DNA from: Herbinix sp.
GTDB taxonomy: Bacteria > Bacillota > Clostridia > Lachnospirales > Lachnospiraceae
Assembly (NCBI GenBank): GCA_029256105.1
Contig: JAQSYO010000003.1
Span: 1-64,000, forward strand
Direction of reading: 5' to 3'
DNA: 64,000 nt
Shown here piece by piece: positions 27,662-36,512 of the stretch. How positions within the stretch are numbered: position 1 is the stretch's first letter; the number at the start of each line of letters is the position of its first letter. Both the position numbers and the translations under genes were made by a program. Under the pieces are notes generated by a model, which had not been told where the DNA came from, did not search any database, and saw nothing but the letters and a program-made list of their open reading frames with translations.

Positions 27662-29065
27662 ATGCAAAGATATTATTTAGCTGTTGATATAGGGGCATCG
27701 AGTGGTAGACATATATTGGGTTCCATAGACAACGGTTTAATAAAACTGGAAGAGATCTATCGCTTTGAAAATGGAATGGTAAAAAAGGATGATACCCTAT
27801 GCTGGGAGCTTGATAAATTATTTACAGAAATTAAAACCGGTTTAAAGAAATGTGTAGAGATTGGGAAAATACCCTCAACCATGGCGATTGATACCTGGGC
27901 GGTAGATTATGTTCTTCTTGATTCGAGGGACCAAGTGATTGGTAAAACGGTAGGATACCGTGACAAGAGAACTAAGGAAATGGATGATGAAGTTTATAAA
28001 ATCATATCGGAGGAAGAGCTTTACCTGCGGACAGGGATCCAGAAGCAGTTGTTTAATTCTATTTACCAGCTGATGGCTGTTAGAATGCAGAAACCAGAGG
28101 ATATGGAAAAAGCGGAAAATCTATTAATGATACCTGATTATTTTAACTTTCTGCTTACCGGCGAAAAACTCACGGAATACACCAATGCGACTACGACTCA
28201 GTTAGTAAGTCCTATCACGAAGGATTGGGATTATGAACTTATTGATAAACTTGGCTATAAGAAAGAGATATTTGGAAAGATATCGATGCCTAAGTCCTCT
28301 GTAGCACACTTCAGTAAGGATATTGTAGCAGAAATTGGGTTCGACTGTGAAGTAGTATTACCTGCAACCCATGATACGGGATCAGCGGTACTTTCCGTCC
28401 CGGCTAATGATGATGACTATCTCTATATAAGTTCGGGTACTTGGTCCTTGATGGGGATTGAGAGGATGGAAGCGGATTGCAGTCTTCAGAGTAAAAAGGC
28501 TAATTTTACGAATGAAGGCGGTATAGATTATCGGTTCCGATATCTCAAGAATATTATGGGACTTTGGATGATTCAATCGGTTCGGCATGAATTGGGAGAC
28601 GCCTATTCTTTTGCTGAATTATGTACGCTTGCCACCAAAGCAGATCAATTTACATCCAGGGTGAATGTAAATGCGGAGTGCTTCTTGGCGCCGGACAATA
28701 TGACGGAAGCAATTAAGCAGTATTGCAGGGATACAAATCAGGAAGAGCCAAATACGGTTGGAGAAATAGCCGCCTGCATCTATCAGAGTCTTGCGAATAG
28801 TTATGCAGACACGGTGAAAGAGATTGAAGAAATCACAGGCAGGACCTATCAGCGCATCCATATTGTGGGTGGCGGAGCAAATGCGGAATATCTTAATAAA
28901 TTGACTGCAAAGTCTACTAGGAAAGACGTTTATGCAGGACCGACTGAGGCAACGGCTATCGGAAATATCTTGGCACAGATGCTAAAAGCTGGTGATTATG
29001 CAACTATTCAGGAAGCGCGACAAGCAGTATTCGATTCTTTTCCGATTATACATTACAAGCATTAA
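27662..29065 (+). CDS. rhaB: L-rhamnulokinase
   Basis: A 467-aa FGGY-family carbohydrate kinase that phosphorylates L-rhamnulose to rhamnulose 1-phosphate. The N-terminus ([18 protein letters not shown]) is the characteristic RhaB form of the ATPase phosphate-1 motif; [39 protein letters not shown] and [18 protein letters not shown] are the other family blocks. AAGGAGTG precedes the start. Rhamnose isomerase follows 75 bases downstream in the same direction, which confirms the substrate. Confidence 0.93.
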   Translation: MQRYYLAVDIGASSGRHILGSIDNGLIKLEEIYRFENGMVKKDDTLCWELDKLFTEIKTGLKKCVEIGKIPSTMAIDTWAVDYVLLDSRDQVIGKTVGYRDKRTKEMDDEVYKIISEEELYLRTGIQKQLFNSIYQLMAVRMQKPEDMEKAENLLMIPDYFNFLLTGEKLTEYTNATTTQLVSPITKDWDYELIDKLGYKKEIFGKISMPKSSVAHFSKDIVAEIGFDCEVVLPATHDTGSAVLSVPANDDDYLYISSGTWSLMGIERMEADCSLQSKKANFTNEGGIDYRFRYLKNIMGLWMIQSVRHELGDAYSFAELCTLATKADQFTSRVNVNAECFLAPDNMTEAIKQYCRDTNQEEPNTVGEIAACIYQSLANSYADTVKEIEEITGRTYQRIHIVGGGANAEYLNKLTAKSTRKDVYAGPTEATAIGNILAQMLKAGDYATIQEARQAVFDSFPIIHYKH

Positions 29066-29139
29066 GGAATTCTATTTATAACGAAAAAGTGATCAAGAAT
29101 TATTTAATAAACAGTGAATTAGAAAAAGGAGACGTTAAA

Positions 29140-30390
29140 ATGACAACAAAACAAAGATATGAATCTGCAAAAGAAATATACAATAATATAGGGGTTGACG
29201 TAGAACAAGCACTGGAGAAGTTAAAGAACGTATCCATATCAATGCATTGCTGGCAAGGCGACGACGTTGCCGGTTTTGAGGGTAGCGGTGCCTTGTCAGG
29301 AGGTATCCAGGCGACCGGTAACTTTATGGGTAAGGCAAGAAATCCTCAAGAATTAATGGCGGATATGGATAAAGTATTTGAATTAATACCAGGTAAACAC
29401 AGAATCAATCTCCATGCAAATTATGCTATCTTTGAACCAGGCGAAGAGGTTGATCGTGACCAGTTAGAGCCGAAGCATTTTGCTAAATGGGTTGCGTATG
29501 CGAAGGAAAGAGGTCTCGGAATTGATTTCAATCCTACCTATTTTTCTCACTCAAAGGCTGATGGTTTGACCTTATCGAATGCGGATGAATCCATCCGAAC
29601 CTTTTGGATAAATCACGGAAAAGCTTGCTTAAGAATTTCAGAATATTTTGCGAAAGAACTTGGCACTCCTTGTTTAATGAACATCTGGATTCCGGATGGC
29701 TTCAAGGATATTCCGGCAGATCGATTAAGTCCTAGAGCAAGACTAAAGGATTCCCTCGACCAAATTTTATCCATCGGATATGATAAAAGCTTGGTTAATG
29801 TGGCAGTGGAATCAAAGGTATTCGGTATTGGTCTGGAAGCTTGTACGGTGGGTTCCCATGAATTCTATATGAACTACGCTGCAAAGAATGATATCTTATG
29901 CTTATTAGACAACGGACATTACCATCCAACAGAAGTAGTATCCGATAAAATACCTTCGATGTTGTTATTCTCCGAGAAATTGGCACTACATGTTACGAGA
30001 CCGATCAGATGGGATAGTGACCACGTAGTTATATTTGATGATGAGACAAAAGAAATCGCTAAGGAAATCGTTCGATGTGATGCACTTGACCGTGTTCTAA
30101 TTGGTCTGGATTTCTTTGATGCAAGCATTAACCGCATATCAGCATGGGTCGTAGGTATGAGAAATATGCAAAAAGCCCTTTTATATGCATTGCTTTCTCC
30201 GCATGCAAAATTAGCTACGCTACAAAACGATAAAAATTACACCGAACTCATGATGCTACAGGAAGAACTTAAGCTATATCCTTTCGGTGATGTATGGAAT
30301 TATTTCTGTGAAATCAATAATGTTCCTCAGAAAGAAGACTGGTTTGCAGAAGTGAAAGGATATGAGAATACCGTGTTAGCAAAGAGATAG
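29140..30390 (+). CDS. rhaA: L-rhamnose isomerase
   Basis: A 416-aa enzyme that converts L-rhamnose to L-rhamnulose, of the usual length for the family. Recognisable blocks are [46 protein letters not shown] and [17 protein letters not shown], which supply the metal-binding His, Asp and Glu residues. The ATG at 29140 with AAAAGGAG upstream is preferred to the ATG at 29089. With rhaB it gives rhamnulose 1-phosphate; the aldolase that would cleave this is not in the window. Confidence 0.95.
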   Translation: MTTKQRYESAKEIYNNIGVDVEQALEKLKNVSISMHCWQGDDVAGFEGSGALSGGIQATGNFMGKARNPQELMADMDKVFELIPGKHRINLHANYAIFEPGEEVDRDQLEPKHFAKWVAYAKERGLGIDFNPTYFSHSKADGLTLSNADESIRTFWINHGKACLRISEYFAKELGTPCLMNIWIPDGFKDIPADRLSPRARLKDSLDQILSIGYDKSLVNVAVESKVFGIGLEACTVGSHEFYMNYAAKNDILCLLDNGHYHPTEVVSDKIPSMLLFSEKLALHVTRPIRWDSDHVVIFDDETKEIAKEIVRCDALDRVLIGLDFFDASINRISAWVVGMRNMQKALLYALLSPHAKLATLQNDKNYTELMMLQEELKLYPFGDVWNYFCEINNVPQKEDWFAEVKGYENTVLAKR

Positions 30391-30469
30391 TGGTTAATGA
30401 AGGTAGAAAGTAGAGTATCCACTCGCTGTCAAGTAGACTTAGAATATGAAAAAATATAACATCTTTGTT

Positions 30470-30498
30470 AAGCGTCAATCGAAAGATTGACGCTTTTT
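30470..30498 (+). terminator. rhaA terminator overlapping the end of the convergent gene
   Basis: AAGCGTCAATC (30470-30480) and GATTGACGCTT (30485-30495) form a perfect 11-bp stem with a GAAA tetraloop, followed by T residues on the plus strand. The stem includes the stop codon and last codons of the convergent GTPase gene. No T-run follows on the other strand, so it works mainly for rhaA. Confidence 0.85.
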
Positions 30499-31809
30499 CA
30501 ACTTCTCCTTTATTTTGAATATACTTCCATGTTTTTTTACATTTTTATCTTTTAAATAATATAAGGTTGCGGAATTACCAATAATCTCAGTACCTGTTGA
30601 CGCAATAGCCGCACTTATTACAGATCCTGTTCCTGGTACAATAATATTAAATAATTTTGATGTTTGCTGAGCAATTGTTCTAAAAGCAAATCCTCCAATT
30701 CCAACACCACCTAATCCAAACATAAATTCCAACCCACTCTTTAAATTAATTTCTCTACCACTTAAAGCCGCAATAAAAACTACAAGTAAGCCTTGAAGAA
30801 GGGATAAGATATAGATATCAGCGATTGGGATTGGTGTTACCGCAATCGCAGCAGCTATTCCTGCAAAAATATGAGTCATTCTTTTTGCTAGACGTTCTAC
30901 TACTTGTAATAATCTAGCTGCTAAAAGTAAACCAATCCTTGCATCCAAATTAAGATTATTCTCTAAAATATTGATAAGTTTATCAATATTATATCTTCCA
31001 TCAAATTCTATTTCTAATAAATCCTTCTCGGATTGCGTCATATACTTAAGCTCTTCTTCTGTTTTACCCCAATCTATTAAGGAGGAAACAGCAATAAAGT
31101 TATTTGCATTTATCTTGTAGTCATTGAAAATAGTTTTTGCTTGCTCAATTGCTTTTTCAATATTTTGTTTTTTTCGATCGGTATAATCTTCGGGTTTTTT
31201 AAATTGGGAGGGTTCCATTTCATCTGCTTGATTTAAAACAACAATGATCGGAAGATCATTTCCATTTCTTTTATTAAACTTTCTCTTAATAAGTTTTAAG
31301 GTTTCAATATCTTCATTAATTCTATCTCTTGATTTACAGCGTAATAAAAATAAAATTGCATCAGGACGAAAGTCTGTTATTTCATTTAATAAAATTAATT
31401 CGGCAGTATCGTTTTTTTCATCTGTAGTCATTACAGATTCACCAATTCCTCTAGTATCAAGTACTTCTAATATGGTTCTGCCCTCATCCCTATATTCAAA
31501 TCTTTGAATTTGTTTGGTGCCGATTTCAACATCACTTACCTCAGCTAGATATTTATTACAAATAGCGTTTATTAAACTGCTTTTTCCTACTCCGGTCCTT
31601 CCAACCATTATGAATCTTGGAGCTCTATGCGTTTCCAAACCCTCCATTAATTCCTTTAATTCTTTATCACCAAAAATAGTATCCTTAAGTTTCTTCTTTA
31701 CATTATTAGGTATTGAGTCTGGTAAGCCCTCTAAAATCTCGTCTATTTTGTAATATAGATTTTTAATTTTATCTAATCTTTTTGTTAAATTGTCTTTGTT
31801 ATAATCCAT
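30475..31809 (-). CDS. Membrane-associated GTPase with DUF697-like C-terminus
   Basis: A TRAFAC-class GTPase of about 444 aa. G1 is VGRTGVGKSSLINAI, G3 is LDTRGIG and G4 is VVLNQADEM. The C-terminal third is hydrophobic (IFAGIAAAIAVTPIPIADIYILSLLQGLLVVFIAAL, then glycine-rich helices), like the DUF697 domain of YcjF-type proteins, so it probably sits at the membrane. The open frame extends up to 31893, but the internal ATG at 31809 has AAGG upstream, while the first ATG has no ribosome site. The role is unknown; related GTPases act in membrane remodelling or stress. Confidence 0.75.
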   Translation of the reverse strand: MDYNKDNLTKRLDKIKNLYYKIDEILEGLPDSIPNNVKKKLKDTIFGDKELKELMEGLETHRAPRFIMVGRTGVGKSSLINAICNKYLAEVSDVEIGTKQIQRFEYRDEGRTILEVLDTRGIGESVMTTDEKNDTAELILLNEITDFRPDAILFLLRCKSRDRINEDIETLKLIKRKFNKRNGNDLPIIVVLNQADEMEPSQFKKPEDYTDRKKQNIEKAIEQAKTIFNDYKINANNFIAVSSLIDWGKTEEELKYMTQSEKDLLEIEFDGRYNIDKLINILENNLNLDARIGLLLAARLLQVVERLAKRMTHIFAGIAAAIAVTPIPIADIYILSLLQGLLVVFIAALSGREINLKSGLEFMFGLGGVGIGGFAFRTIAQQTSKLFNIIVPGTGSVISAAIASTGTEIIGNSATLYYLKDKNVKKHGSIFKIKEKLKKRQSFD

Positions 31810-32344
31810 ATAGATACCTTGTATAATGAGAATATAGGTTAAGTCATTATACATTTTCCTTTCTAAAATTTCGATATTTTTATATTCTCGCATATGAAAA
31901 TGCTGTTATATTTTAATGACAAGGGTGATAATTTATTTCCTGTATTTATCTTTTCCTCTTTTTTGATTTTAAGCAGATTTTTTCTTTCTTTGTTTTTATG
32001 TTTATCAAACTTATGGAATTGAATTGATGACATGATTTTTGAGTCTTGGTAAAAATGTGAATCATTGAACGTAAATATGTTACTAAGAATAAAAACTGTT
32101 AAATTTGGTATAACTAAAGTAACTAGTTTACTTCTAGGATATTGAAAAATTTTAAGAAGGCAGGTTGATGTATTATCTATAAACCCAGTAAAGAAATTGT
32201 AGATAAATATTAATCAATAAATTAAACTGTTGCAATATTATAGCATGAATGGTACAATAAAGTAACAACTTATTAAAATTATTAAAAAAAATATTTATTA
32301 TAATACATTTTTAATAAAGATCTACATGAAAGGTAGTGATATAA
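31810..32344. other. AT-rich divergent intergenic region
   Basis: About 500 bases between divergent genes with no supported coding sequence. TATAAT at 32299-32304 could be the -10 box of the small membrane gene at 32345. Confidence 0.4.
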
Positions 32345-32500
32345 ATGAGATTTTTGCGTTGGCTTGGAGGAATAGTAGTGTTTTTTTGGCTACTTGGGTT
32401 TATACTAAGAATTGGTGGTGGAATGATCCACATTTTGCTTATAGTAGCAGCCATTGTATTTATTGTTGATAAGCTTTTTGGAAATAAGAATAATTCATAG
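32345..32500 (+). CDS. Lmo0937-family small membrane protein
   Basis: A 51-aa hydrophobic peptide with two membrane segments separated by a glycine turn (RWLGGIVVFFWLLGFIL, IGGGMIHILLIVAAIVFIVDKLF). This matches the short Lmo0937/DUF5670 family found through the Firmicutes, whose members are stress-induced but of unknown function. GAAAGGTAGTGA lies upstream of the ATG. Confidence 0.75.
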   Translation: MRFLRWLGGIVVFFWLLGFILRIGGGMIHILLIVAAIVFIVDKLFGNKNNS

Positions 32501-32535
32501 ATTTAATTGATATGGATTTCTTAAGATAGCAATTG

Positions 32536-32583
32536 ATAAGCTTCTTCCATAGATTCTTTTAAGAATCTATGGAAGAAGCTTAT
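32536..32583. repeat. Perfect 23-bp inverted repeat with a 2-base loop
   Basis: ATAAGCTTCTTCCATAG... (32536-32558) is exactly complementary to 32561-32583. No T-run follows on either strand. It lies 35 bases after the small membrane gene and may stabilise or end its mRNA. Confidence 0.85.
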
Positions 32584-32648
32584 GTTGAATTAAAGTAATA
32601 ATATTGAGCTTGAAGTATGTGAATATTATTCATCGTCTAAGAATATGT

Positions 32649-32668
32649 CCTAGCCATAATGATATATT
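32649..32668 (+). repeat. Left copy of a 20-bp repeat flanking the RiPP cluster
   Basis: CCTAGCCATAATGATATATT; 19 of 20 bases are shared with 43292-43311 on the other side of the cluster, in the same orientation. A further ATAT precedes both copies. Confidence 0.6.
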
Positions 32669-32759
32669 TTGAATATAACATGAATTATTATGAAGATATG
32701 GAAAAAATAAAAAGAAATAGAGTTACGTTATTTATTTGAAAATTAGAAAATATAAAAAG

Positions 32760-32797
32760 ACAGACGAGGAATCAAATTGGATTCCTTGTCTGTTTTT
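32760..32797 (+). terminator. Rho-independent terminator
   Basis: ACAGACGAGGAATC (32760-32773) pairs with GATTCCTTGTCTGT (32780-32793), with one G-U pair, and T residues follow. It isolates the peptide cluster from upstream transcription. Confidence 0.85.
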
Positions 32798-33092
32798 AAT
32801 TCATGACTTTAGATAATTTTAATGATGCAACTATTGCTTTATTTCAAACAGTCGGGAAGAATTTCATCCAGTGGATATAATTAAACACAAATATCGAGGA
32901 ACCATTTGATATTGCAGGATTTATTAGAGTGGAATATAATTTGGGAAAAATTACAAATTTTCCAAATACGACATGGTCTTTTTATTAAAAAGGATTATCA
33001 TAATAATTACAGAAAATAACAATTTATTACAAATAATAACATAGATCACCAATGCAAAAAACATTAAAATCAGGAAAAGGGAGGAAATATGA

Positions 33093-34520
33093 ATGAACGT
33101 TGAAGCTCCGTATATTCATTTATATAAAAATTCTTTGGGATATTATTTATTCGATGTTAATACTGTTAAGGTACTGAGTATCCCTAAACATTTTTATATG
33201 GATTTTTCACATAATCCTCATAATATGCAAGAGTGGAGTAAGGAGTCTATTGCATATATGAAAGATATGAAAATTGAAGGATATTTAAGCAGTCAACGCG
33301 TAAAAAAATCAGAGCATCCACTCACGGAATTTCTAGAAGATTTAGTCAATCATAAATTATCACATATAACGTTACAAGTCACACAAAATTGCAATCTCAG
33401 ATGTGAGTATTGTGTTTATTCCGGAGAATATAAAAATAGGCAGCATAGCAATGAGCGCATGGATAGTAAAATAATGAGAAATGCTGTTGATTATCTTATA
33501 AGACATTCAAGTGATTCAGACAGGATGGCAATCAGTTTTTACGGTGGAGAACCATTATTGGAATTTGATTTAATTCAAGAATGCGTGCAATATGCTAATT
33601 TGAAGGCAGAAGGAAGAATAGTGACTTTTAATTTTACTACGAATGGCACTTTACTAACAAAAGAAAAATTACAGTTTCTTGTACAGAATGATATTAGGAT
33701 TACTATTAGCCTTGATGGACCGGATAATATACATGACAAACATAGAAAGTTTGCTTATACGTTAATGGGATCCTTCGAAAAAATTATTAAAAATCTAGAA
33801 TATATTTATGACACATTTCCAGAATACTACAGAAACAATATACAGTTTAATACGGTATTAGATCCATTGAATCATTTTTCTATCATAAATGATTTCATAC
33901 GCAACAACAAACTTTTTAATCAATCTACGTTTTCCTCCACATTAATTGATGATACGTATGCTATTAATGAAATTTCTCATGATGAGAAATTTGACGAAGA
34001 ATTTCGCTATGAGCTTTTTAAATCATTCTTATGGAAAACAGGATGGCTGTCAAAGGAAGACATTTCTCCATTGTTAATTTCGTACTATCGAAGCTTAAAG
34101 AAGTTAGCAAAAATGGTTGAAACTATTAAAAGAGACAGAATTCCGGAGAAATTTCATAGAGGTGGACCGTGCGTGCCGGGGATCCAACGTCTTTTTGTCA
34201 CGACAAAAGGTGAGTTGTTTCCGTGCGAAAGGGTCAGTGAGTCTTCACCCGTAGCGAGGTTGGGTGATATATCTAGTGGGATTGATATTGAAAAAGCAGT
34301 GCGTATACTCAATATCGAACAGGAGACATCTGAAATGTGTAGAAATTGCTGGGCATATTATTTTTGTACCGCATGTATAGCTAAAATGGATGACGGAACT
34401 CAGATTTCTGTTACGAAACTAAGTGAACGATGCAAAGCTATAAAGAATTCGGTAGAAAGTGAATTATCAGATTACGTTGTTATGAAAGAACTAGGATATC
34501 AATGGGAGTTGGATTCGTGA
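33093..34520 (+). CDS. Radical SAM/SPASM maturase of a Cys-rich peptide (CcpM type)
   Basis: A 475-aa radical SAM enzyme that probably modifies the 62-aa peptide encoded downstream. The CxxxCxxC cluster motif is CNLRCEYC (C100, C104, C107), followed by SFYGGEPLLEFD and the FNFTTNGTLLT strand. The C-terminal SPASM region carries seven cysteines (C360, C378, C416, C419, C425, C428, C447) for auxiliary Fe-S clusters. Residues 6-37 (YIHLYKNSLGYYLFDVNTVKV) precede the barrel and may bind the leader peptide. The order maturase, maturation protein, acyl-carrier-like protein, Cys-rich peptide corresponds to the clostridial CcpM/CLI_3235-type systems as I recall them. AAGGGAGG lies upstream. The chemistry (thioether, or other linkage) is not known. 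Confidence 0.88.
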   Translation: MNVEAPYIHLYKNSLGYYLFDVNTVKVLSIPKHFYMDFSHNPHNMQEWSKESIAYMKDMKIEGYLSSQRVKKSEHPLTEFLEDLVNHKLSHITLQVTQNCNLRCEYCVYSGEYKNRQHSNERMDSKIMRNAVDYLIRHSSDSDRMAISFYGGEPLLEFDLIQECVQYANLKAEGRIVTFNFTTNGTLLTKEKLQFLVQNDIRITISLDGPDNIHDKHRKFAYTLMGSFEKIIKNLEYIYDTFPEYYRNNIQFNTVLDPLNHFSIINDFIRNNKLFNQSTFSSTLIDDTYAINEISHDEKFDEEFRYELFKSFLWKTGWLSKEDISPLLISYYRSLKKLAKMVETIKRDRIPEKFHRGGPCVPGIQRLFVTTKGELFPCERVSESSPVARLGDISSGIDIEKAVRILNIEQETSEMCRNCWAYYFCTACIAKMDDGTQISVTKLSERCKAIKNSVESELSDYVVMKELGYQWELDS

Positions 34521-34532
34521 GAGGTGAAATTA

Positions 34533-35594
34533 ATGGAAAAAGTATTAGTGTACCCGTATAACAAATCATATCAACCATATGTGTGGATTGAAGAAATAGA
34601 TGGAAATAAAATGATACAATCCCTGGTTTCGCCCAACGGATGGGGGATGGAGGGTAAGGAAGTTAAAAGCGTAAGAGGAAAATATATCGTTAGTAGTAAT
34701 TTTTCGTATGAACTAGAACGATGTTCGGTGGTTTGGTTTGTGGAAGATGATAATCTTCCTTTACCAGATGGATTATTGATTAGTAAAGTTAAAGAAGCAA
34801 TTGAGAGCGAAAAGGACATTATTTATACTAGATATAAGGACAAGCAATTATATGATAACGTTATGAATATGATATTGAATTCTAATAAGCAACCCATTAA
34901 TTGGAATAAGGTAGAAGTAAAAGAGAACTTTAATGACTTTTGCTATAATATAAAGGTTCCTATTGTGGCAATATTGGGATTAGAAGAAGGTGTCCAAAAA
35001 TTTGATGTGCAGGTTGCATTATGGAGAAAATTTCAGGAATGGGGTTATCATGCAGAAGCTATATCGACTAGGTTGGATAGTGAAGTGATCGGTATAAATT
35101 CCATACCGCAGTTTATGTTTGATAATGGTATGAGTGAATCTGAAAAAATAATTCAATATAATCATTATGTAAAGCAAATTGAATTAACAAAAAAACCAGA
35201 TTTATTCATTATTGGAGTGCCGGGAAGTGTAATGCCATTTGATAAAGTTAATCATAATAATTTTGGAATTATGTCGTTCTTAATATCCATGGCTGTTCCT
35301 GTAGATTATGCAATTTTATGTTCACCGTTTTATGCTGGCTCCGATTTTGATTATACTGACATAAAAAAGGATATATTCAATAAGTATGGTTTCGAGGTAG
35401 ATATTTGCCATATAGCTCCTGTGACACTTGACCTTAGAAGTATTTTTGAGGATAATAAAAGACGATTTTTTTCATTACTTGACGAATATGTTCAAAAAGA
35501 ATTAAGTAAAGTTGGAAAGAATGATGTGGCATTTTTATTAAATCCTGGGAATTTGGAAAAAGTAGCAAACCAAATTATAGATACACTTTCATAA
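34533..35594 (+). CDS. Peptide maturation system protein (TIGR04066-like)
   Basis: A 353-aa soluble protein. The first 140 residues begin EKVLVYPYNKSYQPYVWIEEIDG. The second part, from about residue 142 (VPIVAILGLEEG), is an alpha/beta domain that contains PDLFIIGVPGSVMPFDKVNHNNFG. I recall the family as a fixed companion of CcpM-type radical SAM enzymes; no biochemical function is known to me. GAGGTGA supports the ATG at 34533 over the GTG at 34524. The alpha/beta part resembles the C-terminal domain of the S8 protease of this cluster, so both may bind the same ligand or peptide. Confidence 0.72.
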   Translation: MEKVLVYPYNKSYQPYVWIEEIDGNKMIQSLVSPNGWGMEGKEVKSVRGKYIVSSNFSYELERCSVVWFVEDDNLPLPDGLLISKVKEAIESEKDIIYTRYKDKQLYDNVMNMILNSNKQPINWNKVEVKENFNDFCYNIKVPIVAILGLEEGVQKFDVQVALWRKFQEWGYHAEAISTRLDSEVIGINSIPQFMFDNGMSESEKIIQYNHYVKQIELTKKPDLFIIGVPGSVMPFDKVNHNNFGIMSFLISMAVPVDYAILCSPFYAGSDFDYTDIKKDIFNKYGFEVDICHIAPVTLDLRSIFEDNKRRFFSLLDEYVQKELSKVGKNDVAFLLNPGNLEKVANQIIDTLS

Positions 35595-35620
35595 GTGAAG
35601 GGAGAGATATTAGGATCAAA

Positions 35621-35890
35621 ATGGAAAATGGAAAAATGGAAAATGAAAAAATAGTTAACGAGATTTTTATCAAAAGAATCAATATTGACTTTGAGCAAAA
35701 TGAGGAATTAAAGAGTGAAAAAATATTAGGAAATAAAATTGGATGCCCAGTCAGAGAATTAGTACTAATTTTGTCCGATTTAGAGCAATGTTTCGGATCT
35801 GATATATGGAAAGACAGTATAATAAATAATCGCTTTGATACATATGCAAACATATTAGGAATTCTAGAGAAAACCGAAAATTACCAGTAA
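35621..35890 (+). CDS. Acyl-carrier-related protein of the peptide system, carrier Ser absent
   Basis: An 89-aa protein. The region IGCPVRELVLILSDLEQCFG aligns by eye with the DSLDxVELVMxLEEEFG helix of acyl carrier proteins, but Val stands where the phosphopantetheine Ser would be. It therefore probably cannot carry an acyl chain and may be a protein-protein adaptor. It lies between the maturation protein and the precursor peptide, all in one operon. The ribosome site is weak (TAGGA). Confidence 0.7.
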   Translation: MENGKMENEKIVNEIFIKRINIDFEQNEELKSEKILGNKIGCPVRELVLILSDLEQCFGSDIWKDSIINNRFDTYANILGILEKTENYQ

Positions 35891-35932
35891 AATAACACTG
35901 GTTAATTAATTAAATAAGAAAGGAGAGAAAAT

Positions 35933-36121
35933 ATGAAAAAGCAACTTAAAAAAAGAATGGAATCTACTCAAAAATCGTTAGAATTATATGCTACATGTGT
36001 CTGTACTTGTGGTGGTTGTGCAGGGTGCGGAAGTGTACCAGCAAATGATTATGTCAATGTTTTTGACAATCGTGGCTGGAATAATAATTACTCAGATTAT
36101 GTGAGAAGAAATGCTATTTAA
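35933..36121 (+). CDS. Cys-rich RiPP precursor peptide (CLI_3235-like)
   Basis: A 62-aa peptide with an excellent ribosome site (AAAGGAGAG). It has a basic N-terminal leader of about 20 residues (MKKQLKKRMESTQKSLELYA), then a core with five cysteines spaced CxCxCxxCxxC (C22, C24, C26, C29, C32) and glycines between them. A polar tail rich in Asn, Tyr and Asp follows (NDYVNVFDNRGWNNNYSDYV). Its position directly after the maturase genes and before protease and exporter genes makes it the substrate of the cluster. A bacteriocin role is likely from the family name but not shown. Confidence 0.85.
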   Translation: MKKQLKKRMESTQKSLELYATCVCTCGGCAGCGSVPANDYVNVFDNRGWNNNYSDYVRRNAI

Positions 36122-36124
36122 AAG

Positions 36125-36162
36125 CATAAGTAGATGGCAGATTTATCTGCCATCTACTTATG
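36125..36162 (+). terminator. Long perfect hairpin after the precursor gene
   Basis: CATAAGTAGATGGCAGAT (36125-36142) is exactly complementary to 36145-36162, with a TT loop, three bases after the stop codon. The T-run is poor, so it may be a partial terminator or an RNA-stabilising 3' structure that keeps precursor mRNA above the level of downstream genes. Confidence 0.65.
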
Positions 36163-36512
36163 TTCAATAAAAGAGCAAGTATATAGATATAGAGACAAAA
36201 TTTGGGGATTATTCGGAAACAGAAAATTAATAAAAATCAAGATTGAAAATAATACTTAACTCGATTTTACTATAAATGCCAAATATAATTACACATCAAT
36301 TTAAAAGAGGTATATAATAGACTGGAACAACCATTAAATATTTTGGAAGGTACTTCTTAGTGTGCGCTTTGAAGTTAATTATAAAGTGTAAATGAGCAGT
36401 TAACTCATGAAGCACAGGTGTGGTAATTGTTGTTGCCCATAATCGAAAGATGGCAATGAAAGTAAATCTAATTTTACGTCTAAAAGACGGAATATGAATG
36501 AGGTGCAGAAAA
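36163..36512. other. Intergenic region between precursor and export genes
   Basis: About 350 bases without a supported gene. I see no second Cys-rich peptide. A promoter for the downstream genes is likely here, but no strong -35/-10 pair stands out. Confidence 0.5.

Larger units (their letters stand above)
32501..33092. other. Intergenic region with hairpins and a possible gene tail
   Basis: This stretch contains the long palindrome at 32536-32583, the 20-bp repeat at 32649-32668 and the terminator at 32760-32797. One frame near 32881-32985 reads IEEPFDIAGFIRVEYNLGKITNFPN before a stop, which looks protein-like but has no start and is unidentified. No gene is called. Confidence 0.4.

Noticed and set aside
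32689..32748. 19-codon frame between the left repeat and a terminator
   Set aside because: No ribosome site and no recognisable sequence; too short to support.
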